A DNA stretch of 64,000 nucleotides from Sordariomycetes sp. S80-01Y (lineage: Eukaryota > Ascomycota > Sordariomycetes): NCBI GenBank assembly GCA_037042185.1, contig JAXQJY010000025.1:744001-808000 (forward strand), in the 5' to 3' direction. Both the position numbers and the translations under genes were made by a program. The number at the start of each line of letters is the position of its first letter. The stretch's first letter is position 1. Of this stretch, positions 56,182 through 64,000 are shown piece by piece. Under the pieces are notes generated by a model. It was not told where the DNA came from. It made no database searches and worked only from the letters and a program-made list of their open reading frames with translations.

Positions 56182-59145
56182 CTTGCCGTGGTCTGGTATA
56201 CCGGATATGAAAAGAGAGGGAGAAAATCGGCGCCAGTCAAGATGTCCGGGCTGGCGCAGACAGCATACTCGAAGACTCTGAGGAGACTGGTTCGCCCAGC
56301 GACGGCAGAGAGCAGAGAAGCCAAATCGAGACAACGGCAAAGACAAGAACGGAAATAGCAGAAGGAAAGAAAAGTGGGAGTTGAAAGGGAGGTCTTGGGT
56401 TTCCAAGACAGGCGACCAGAAACCGAGACAGACAGCCCACTCCACTGCCACGGGTTCAAACTCAGGCTGCGTGCGGCGGCGCCCAGATCGGAGGGACACA
56501 GTGGTGGGGAACCAGATGCGCCGGTCGGCGCGCTGTGCGATCAGGATGAGGTGGATGGTGCAGGGGAGGGAGAGTTAGCGGGAGATCAGCTCTCGGAGGA
56601 ATCCTGAGACAATGACAGCGAGGTGCGAGGGTGCTGTGAACGCCAGGTCTAAGTGCGTGGCCTGTGCAGGTTGTGCTGGAAGCTCAAGGTGAAGGATATC
56701 AACATCTATGCAGAGGCGGCAGTCCATGTGCCAACAAGCAAGCACAGCAGCCTCGACGCAGACTGCAACTTGAACCCACTGCCCAGCGCAGCTGAGCTCA
56801 CGCGGCAAGTCGAGACTTTCCGCGCTCGAGAGAGAACGAGAGCATGGAGGCCAAGGATGGTGGCATGGCGGCGCCCACACCAGCCATTGGCTTCGGCGGC
56901 CGCAATGAGATCATGGCTGCGGCGCACCGCGACCTGTTGCTCCTCGAAAGAGCTCACTCAGCTCGGCCGGCGGAGGCGAAGGCGAGCGCCGTCGGGTGCG
57001 CCTGTGATTCGGCGCCAACCACTTCGACTCCCTGCTTGCACAAGTGGTCGTGGTCGAGCGGTGGTGCAGATGAAAGGACCGCTTGACGTCGATCTAGGCG
57101 ATAGCTTCCGGCCCCAAGATTACGTGTGGGCCCCGGCCGTGCGGGTGGGCGCGTCTCATTGGACGGCGGCGCCGGATGGGCTGGCACGGGTACCTGGGCA
57201 GGTGCGGACACCCACTCTTGGTGTTCGCTCTTTCCCATTTCTGCACATACCAACGGGCAATAACATCACAAGGCGACATGGCCCTTGACTAGAAGCCGAG
57301 TCGAAGTGAAGTCTGGGCTGTTCATTGGTACTGTTCCAGTGCGAACAACACACCACACCACACCAGCCATCGAATGCAAGTCATCAACGGCTCAACGTTT
57401 TGTCTCGTCCTGAAGCTGCAGCTGCATTGGGCTCCGCCTCAGACCTGAATCGCAACATGGAGGTTTTATGCAGGATAGAAATTGGATTGCCGAGATCGAG
57501 AAAAAAAAAAGTAAAGGCCCGCACCTCCCTGGCGGCTGCGATTGGCCGAACCCCTGGGGGTTCAAGTTCCAATCGAGCTCGAAATCGAATTCGGCTGTGG
57601 ACAGGTGGAGTGCCGTGGCAGCGGTCCTCTCGGATCACCCACCCCCCTGGGAAGCAGCGTCACGGCAAAATCATGGCACGCTTCTTGCATGGATTGAGGG
57701 TAGCATTTGCGGGATAGAGTTCAATACTCGCGACGCAGAGGGGAAGCGCTCCGGAGTAAAGGAGGAGGTCAACCGTGTGATGACCGCAGCCAGCGTGACA
57801 CAGCACCAGCCCTGCATTCTCTCGGCTATCAGACACCACAAGCTGAGCTCCAGGTTCTCGACAGATGGTGCTAAACCTGAACAGCGCATCTCGACCCCCA
57901 GTGCGCGCCGGCTACTTCAGAGGCCGAGACGTGCGTTCCATCTGCAGTCCAACTCATCGCCTCCCTCCCTGTCTGGGCTCCTGATATCCAATTGACCTTG
58001 CGGCCGTCTCGTCGGAGTCTTGCTTTTTCGACGCGGAAGCGAGGCGCCTCGAGGGGGCGAGGGGGAGACCCCGGCAGGGACCCATGGATCTTGGGACGAC
58101 ACTATCGAGGCGGGAAAGGAAAGCTGGCGCTATCCTGCCGCATGCACTATAACCACGCTGCAGCGCGTGTAATTAAACAAGCAGCGCGTCGTTCACGCGA
58201 CCCGGCCACCCATCTACCCTGCTCAGATGCCTGACGGTCCACCATCGTTTCGTACGTAAGAATATAACCCGTGAGGCACCATGGAGGCTGGAGGCAGCTT
58301 GTGGATTGAAATTTGTCTCTGTGCTTGTGTTCGTGTCGCCTGGAAAAGGGCAAAGGAGCATTATCGGAGCTTAGGATGGGCACCACGTCGGTGAATTGAA
58401 TTCCTTGCGCGACAGCGCACAAGGCGAAGCACTGAGTCGACTGCGGGCCTCGTCGTCATGAAGGTGATCGTTCGTAAAGCCTGTAATACAGATCCATCCT
58501 GGGCCTCGACGTGTGCGACGCCGCAAGCCCTGCTGACAACGGCGTGAGATCTTCGGTGTGCGTGGGGGGAAAGAAGCAATCCAAGGCCATCTCGATTCCG
58601 AACCTCGGGGCGGTGAGATCGCCCACCTCCGGCCGACTGCGAGTAATCAGGACCTTGATGTCGTTGCAGGTTTGACAATTTCGGGATACCCTCGACGTTG
58701 TGCCCCCAGCGTCTCACATCTTAAGACATGACGTTCAATGTTGTGAGACTGTGCTGACATGTTCTCGTCACTGGGACACGAGCCGTGTTTATCAGATGAA
58801 CGTCTCGTCATCCCATCCCTCGGACAAATGGTGTTGGAGAGCATTGTGCCGAAGTTTTCCTTCTAATTGGCAAAATATCGCAAAAGATGTCTGACTGCTG
58901 ATGAACTTGCTGTCGAAGACCACTCTCTTCTTGAGCGAAGATGTAATGAACATGACATGACAAAAGAGACGGCGATACGGACAAATGGTATCCCTATTCA
59001 TAGCTGTCTCGACCCAGAGTTACCCTGCCGTCACTCGCCAAAAGTATGAGAGGTTCACCTGCTTTCGAACGCCATCCCCGCCATCCCGATCTTAGTCATG
59101 GCTCATCTCACCATTATTATACCAATATGTATGTACAGCTTTCAG
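56182..59145. other. Gene-poor 3 kb stretch
   Basis: No reading frame here has convincing protein character, although some stay open (for example 56653-57288 on +). It holds a poly-A run (57499-57508), the small perfect inverted repeat GAACCCC-TG-GGGGTTC (57548-57563) and a CACAC-rich block (57349-57366). It must include the promoter of the 7TM gene and the 3' end of the next leftward gene. A non-coding RNA or a gene of small exons cannot be excluded. Confidence 0.4.
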
Positions 59146-60537
59146 TCATCGTTTACTGACCCTGCTGGGCACCCCGTCGCCATTATAACGTTGCGGAGGT
59201 CTCCCACTCCTGCTCTGCCGTTGCTTCGCCGGAGGCTCATTTTTCTTCCCCTTGACCAACAGTAGCACCGTCTTCAGCGGCAGCAGTAACAACTGTAGCA
59301 AGGCGTTAAACGGCAGCAGAACAGCCCACGTAAGCGTGTCCAGTGTTCTGTCCAACAAGCTCCTGTGACTCGCACTGTTCTTTGCAGCAGCAGCCGCCAA
59401 GGCGATAGCATCCTCGAGGCGCCCATCCACGACGTGGAATCTTCCCTCGGTCTGCATCTGCAACAGCGTAGCCTTCTTCTCGTACCTCCTTACCGCCCTG
59501 TTCAGCGCATCCAGCTCGGGCTGAATGTTCGATCGTACCGACCGGACCAGGGAGGCCTCTTGCTTCCACTTCTCTGCAGTCTCCTCAACCTTCTTCTCTG
59601 GCGGGGTATCTCCCTGGGGGGCCTGGTTCTCGAGTTTTTCGAGCCGGGAGAGCACCTCGTCGATTCGACCGGAGTTCTGCTCCGGAGATGGAGAGTAGGG
59701 GTTCCGATTGACGATCCGCTGGAGGTGAAGCGTGCGAGACTGAACGAGCTTGAACATGTGCGAAAATACGCGCATCTCGGACACCATGCAGAAGATAGTG
59801 AGGTTGTAGTTTGATACCAGCCCCTCGGACGGCCGGCTGAGCTGCGCGCGGATGGCATGTAGCAGATATGCCGCCAGCAGTGGGAAGGCAAAGCAGGCTA
59901 GCAAAGTCAGAAACTCGTATATGTAAAGTTCCCTCAACGCCGACCTCTGCTCAGCCGACATTGCCCTCGTCTCCTTATTTCTGTTGCGGTTGGTAGAGCT
60001 CGATCCCTTAGAATCCCTCACGTCCTCCTCTTCCTCGGGCACATCATCCAAGACGCCCTCTACCGTACCCTCAGAGTCACTTTCATCATCCACAACAGCC
60101 TCCGCGTTGTCCTCCTGCTCAATCCGTACCTGCTGCGCAGAGTGGTACCAGCTCCACGGCTGCGTGACGCTCCAGTGTAAGAACACGCCCGACAGGCCAA
60201 GCAACATCAAATCTGTGACCACCGCACCGCCATCCTTGAAGAAAGCGCCCGCTACCGCCGGGAGGAGCGCAAAGGCCAGGGAGATGCTGGCGAGGGACGA
60301 GGACTCGGGTTCGCTGTCCGCGGAGGAGGGGCGGGGATTGAGGATAGAGCGTGCTTCGGCTGAGTAGTCGGTAAAGTTGGAGGAGCGCCTCTTGGGACGG
60401 AGCGATTCCGAGGAGGAGGCGGGATTAAGAGAGGGGCGCCGGCGAGTTTCGTCGATGGTGAATGCGCGACGGATGGTGTGGCCGGGCGGTGCCGTCGAAC
60501 TCGACGTGGTCGCGGCTTTAGGTGGCTCGTCAGCCAT
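59146..60537 (-). CDS. Conserved fungal membrane protein with coiled coil
   Basis: Intronless, 463 aa from the ATG at 60537 (MADEPPKAATTSS); an in-frame ATG at 60726 would add 63 low-complexity residues. A disordered Ser/Arg-rich N-terminus precedes two hydrophobic segments (ASISLAFALLPAVAGAFF; DLMLLGLSGVFLHWSV), an acidic loop (EEEEDV), two more (YEFLTLLACFAFPLLAAYLL; SNYNLTIFCMVSEM), a coiled coil (GRIDEVLSRLEKLENQ; RAVRRYEKKATLLQMQ), and a last hydrophobic patch (WAVLLPFNALLQLLLLPLK). The C-terminus is basic. I do not recognise a named family; the layout fits an organelle-membrane tether or ER protein, but no function is claimed. Confidence 0.78.
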   Translation of the reverse strand: MADEPPKAATTSSSTAPPGHTIRRAFTIDETRRRPSLNPASSSESLRPKRRSSNFTDYSAEARSILNPRPSSADSEPESSSLASISLAFALLPAVAGAFFKDGGAVVTDLMLLGLSGVFLHWSVTQPWSWYHSAQQVRIEQEDNAEAVVDDESDSEGTVEGVLDDVPEEEEDVRDSKGSSSTNRNRNKETRAMSAEQRSALRELYIYEFLTLLACFAFPLLAAYLLHAIRAQLSRPSEGLVSNYNLTIFCMVSEMRVFSHMFKLVQSRTLHLQRIVNRNPYSPSPEQNSGRIDEVLSRLEKLENQAPQGDTPPEKKVEETAEKWKQEASLVRSVRSNIQPELDALNRAVRRYEKKATLLQMQTEGRFHVVDGRLEDAIALAAAAAKNSASHRSLLDRTLDTLTWAVLLPFNALLQLLLLPLKTVLLLVKGKKNEPPAKQRQSRSGRPPQRYNGDGVPSRVSKR

Positions 60538-61447
60538 CGTTACAAGATGGATAGGGCGCGACGCCGTCTTGAAGTCGCGCCGTGGATGTTGGAAGGTCAA
60601 GTCATAAGGTCGTGAGGGGGGAAGAGTTGCGATCGCGGGGAGCGATTGTGTGGAATGTACGTAGACGTGGCGACGGGCGGGAGAGATTGGGGGTCTTTGG
60701 AGCTCAGCTGCCGTGGTGGACGTCACCAGTCCGAGATGGGCATCTGGGGAAGCTTGGCTGCATGACAGAGAAGATCATGACAATTGACAGAAAATCTGGA
60801 ACTGTAGGTCTAAAGTGGAAACATGTTAATACATTTGAGGAAATTCCCGAACACTTCTTTCGCTTTTCACTTTTCATTCTGCAGCTGGATTGTAACTCCT
60901 GGGACCATCGGGTGATGCTCTTATGCCCACTCACACGCTAGGCGCGGTATGGGTGGACTGCTCTCGAACTGCCCCTTTTTAGTGAGCTGATCCAATCACT
61001 ACTGGCATCATGGATTCAATACGTCACTTGTCTGCTTTTTGATGGCGCCAGCCATTCACAGTTTCCCTCGGCAGCCTGCCTTATCTTAAAGTATGTCCAC
61101 CAATCTAGAAGGCACACGGTGGTGAGCCAGTGGCGGCCCTAGCGTGACGCCGGTACCTCGCGAACCCCGTATGCAAGCAGCCGTTGGTCCTCGTCTTACT
61201 TCCACTTGCAAAAAAACAGAGAAGAGACGATTGAAGATATCAGCCGCGTTGTCTGGAAACATCGAGAGCACTTCTGGTGGCCATAGCTTCACCGGTACAG
61301 TTCCTTCCCCTACCCGAGACACAAGGGGCTGAGGTGCAGTCACTTTTCGAACGACAAACATCAAGCGCCGCTTCAAATCTGAATCATCAAACCGCAACGT
61401 CATTTTTAAATCTATCATCAAAAGTCTAGTCATACGGAACATCGAAA
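60538..61447. other. Intergenic, 910 bp
   Basis: Upstream of the leftward membrane protein and downstream of GMP synthase. No gene, RNA or repeat recognised. Confidence 0.45.
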
Positions 61448-64000
61448 TTATTCAAGCTCAATGGTGCCTGCGGCGCATTAGTGGTTGGCACAGGAGGTCG
61501 CTCACCAGACCAGTCAAAGGAGGAATATCTTACCCGGAGGCTTCGATGTGGTGTCGTATACCACTCGCGTGATGCCGTCAACCTCGTTGACAATCCGGCG
61601 GCTCACAGCCTTGAGCCAGGACCAGGGGAACTCGTAGACCTCGGCGGACATCATGTCCTGGCTGACAACTGCTCGCAAGACACAGATATATCCGTAGCTA
61701 TGGGGCCAACTGTTAGTACTGCTGCCTGCGTTTTCTCAAAGAGTGAAGGTGGAACCTACGCCCTAGAATCACCCATTACACCAACAGCTGCAGTTCACAC
61801 TTTGGTCAGCTACCGTCCAATGCGACATCCCTTATCTCAGAGGATATATCTCAGCTCGAAAAACAAAAAGACGCACCTCGGCTTGTGTCAAGCGCAGCAT
61901 AGGCTTGCGTGACCTATATCGCATCAGCAAGATGGCTCAAAGGAGCTGCAGGATTAAATACGCACATCGTTGTAGAAACCAGCTTCTCTGATGGCCGAGA
62001 TGAAGATGTGATCAGCCTTCCTCACAATCTCGACACGCTCAGGCGTGACTTCGCCGAGGATCCTCACTCCAATTCCCGGGCCCGGGAATGGATGCCTCAT
62101 GATAAGTTCCTCGTGGATTCCAAGTTGGCGTCCAAATGCCCTCACTTCATCCTTGAAACTTCAAAACAAGTTAGTCCTCGGGTTCGAGAGATGGAGCACC
62201 ACAATTCAGGGGAAAGCCTCCGATGAAACACTTACAGTTCCCGAAGGGGCTCGAGGAGCTTGAGCTGAGCCTCCTTTTGACGGATTAGTATCATATTGGA
62301 TGCAACTGGCTGGGGAAGACTTACGCCGTTCTGCATGCGGGCCGGCAGACCACCTGCGTTATGATGCGCTGGAGTTAAGTTCAGCCAAGATTTCACATCT
62401 CATGGTGCAAGTAGATGTTGTTCTTACACTTGATGGTCGCAGATGGACCCTTGTAGCTCAAGCTCTCAATGAGATCGGCTGTGAAAGATTAGTTTCTCGG
62501 TTATCAACAAATGACATAGGCACACACCGTAGAGGGTACCCTGCAGGAACCACTCGACCTTTCCGGCGCGGTCAGTGTGCTCAGCCTCTTTCTCAATCCT
62601 AAACAAATGTCAGTACCGGTCTATGTACTTGCAACCGCCGGACTTTGTCGAGCTCGCGCTTACCGGAGAGCCTCCTTCTCAAAGAGGTCAATGACTAGTC
62701 ATGTTAGTATTTGCTACTAGATCATTTTGTCCTTTTGACCTACAAGTAGCGCCTATGATCTTGCGCTTAGCCTCCGGCTCGGTTACGCCCGCGAGACGGC
62801 CGTAGAAGAGGTCCGAGCCATCGACCACAGTGAGGTTGATCCCCAGATGCTCCTTTAGAGTCTCCTTAACTTCAGGGCATTCGTTGTGCCGCATCAGTCC
62901 TGTCATAATTGTAAGCGGAAGTCTTAACATGGATCGGGTTACTCACCAGTATCCACAAGAATCGCGTCTTTGCTAGCATGGTTAGATAGTTCTCCTCTGA
63001 GGCCAGGGTCACCCACGAAATCTGTCGCCAATAGCTTCGCGCATCAGCCTGGCAGCAACGCTCGAGTCAACGCCTCCCGATACAGCACCGATCTATCATT
63101 TGACGGTCAACAATTGAATAGGCACGGCTTTGGAAGGTGACAGGGAGCAAGAAAGGGGCTCGGGATGTGTTGGTAAGTGTGGGGCGGAAACATACGACTT
63201 GAGCCTTGGGCCCGACAAGCTTGCGGATTCTCTCGACTTCCTTTGCGGTGAAGTTCTCCATCTGCCAGTCTGCGCGAGCTTTGCAGATGTTGACAGCAAA
63301 GTTCTTGAGCATGTCGGTTCCGCGCTCGGTGTGGGAGATCTCAGGGTGAAGCTGGACACCTAATTGCATGTTGTAAGCTAGGCTGGCGGTGGAAAAGGGG
63401 CACGAAGGCGCTGGTGCGTATCGGGAGAAGGAAACGTACCAAAGATAGGCTTCGACTGGTGGGCAATGCCTGCGAATTCGGCACCCTTGGTGCTAGCAAT
63501 CGTGACGAAGCCCTCCGGAAGACGAACGAGCTTATCAAAGTGGCTCATGACGACTGGCACGTTTGATGATTAGCTTAAAATACTCAGAGGCGCTGGTTGT
63601 TCTTCAAGTGAGACCTACCGTTCAGGGATTCACCGAGACCGTCAAATAGACGATCCGCATCACCACCTGCTTTGTGAATAGTGAGCTGAGTCTCGCCGTA
63701 CTCCCTTGTTGTGCCGCGAGCAACATTCTGATCGTTGAGACGCCAGGCAATTTCTTGGCAACCGTAGCAGATACCCCTGGGGTCTTGTCAGCGAGCTGCT
63801 TGGTCTCTTGGAGATGAGATCAGAGCACGTACAGAATAGGCACTCCCAGATCGAAGATGGCGGGATCGACATCTGTGTGCCATTAGATCGTCTACTCAGC
63901 CACCGCAATCCCAGGAAACCTACGAGGGCCGTCCTTGTCATACACAGAAGCTGGGCCTAGACAGGACTTAGAAGTTGTTCGAGTCGCAATTTTGCATCTT
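61448..64000 (-). CDS. GUA1: GMP synthase (glutamine-hydrolysing), 5' end outside window
   Basis: Partial gene running off the right edge; the stop is at 61448-61450. It is split into many small exons. Resolved ones include 63925..63957, 63833..63872, 63619..63776, 63440..63553 and 63196..63359, with the next starting at 63092. The glutaminase domain has [20 protein letters not shown], the catalytic Cys motif [11 protein letters not shown], and [14 protein letters not shown] with the triad His/Glu. The ATP-pyrophosphatase P-loop is SGGVDSS. Later exons give [66 protein letters not shown], and the dimerisation end TTSKPPGTIELE. It converts XMP to GMP in purine synthesis. At least a dozen introns fall in 2.5 kb, far denser than neighbouring genes. 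Exact borders between 61500 and 62900 were not all fixed. Confidence 0.93.

Noticed and set aside
56653-57288. Open frame of 211 codons on +
   Set aside because: Composition is Arg/Ser/Pro-rich without domains or a good start context, and other frames in this stretch are also open; likely chance in GC-rich DNA.
57548-57575. tRNA-like B-box (ggttcaagttcc)
   Set aside because: The spacing has an extra base, no A-box or cloverleaf precedes it, and the bases form a simple hairpin instead.

Overview
The window is nuclear DNA of a filamentous ascomycete, most likely a Sordariomycete. Genes are compact and carry 45-100 nt GT-AG introns. There are five Zn2Cys6 regulators, several MFS sugar transporters, a STE3-type pheromone receptor, and a repeat pair with the directional C-to-T/G-to-A decay expected of repeat-induced point mutation (RIP). 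All gene models were spliced by hand: exon lengths were summed for reading phase and junctions checked against conserved family motifs. No RNA or homology search was available.

Layout. 0-5 kb: a leucine-catabolism fusion protein (HMG-CoA lyase plus methylglutaconyl-CoA hydratase, ending in a peroxisomal SRL signal), divergent from a Zn2Cys6 regulator. 5-15 kb: a sugar module made of an MFS sugar/oligosaccharide transporter, an intracellular GH3 beta-glucosidase with a PA14 insert, and a Zn2Cys6 regulator. It is flanked by two direct copies of a ~200 bp repeat, one of them RIP-like. 15-17 kb: a secreted, possibly GPI-anchored aspartic protease. 17-24.5 kb: a second sugar module made of an alpha-glucoside-type MFS transporter, a Zn2Cys6 regulator with a probable GC-AG intron, and an intracellular GH36 alpha-galactosidase.

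24.7-45.8 kb: mostly housekeeping. Alternative NADH dehydrogenase, bifunctional thiamine synthase (THI6 type), a Zn2Cys6 regulator, 5-aminolevulinate synthase, a large SNF2/ATRX-like helicase, an arrestin-domain protein, glutathione synthetase, and mitochondrial SSB. 47-64 kb: the pheromone receptor, an intron-rich MFS sugar transporter, a signal-peptide plus 7TM (DUF4203/TM7SF3-like) protein with a long disordered tail, a 3 kb stretch with no convincing gene, a conserved fungal coiled-coil membrane protein, and GMP synthase, whose 5' end runs off the window.

The two sugar modules share one logic: import an intact glycoside with a proton-coupled MFS carrier, cleave it in the cytosol with a glycosidase lacking a signal peptide, and control both with a neighbouring Zn2Cys6 factor. 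In the first module the same short element (TTCTCCG / CGGAGAA) recurs in the transporter/GH3 promoter and in the regulator's own promoter. This suggests a co-regulated, perhaps transferable, beta-glucoside locus.
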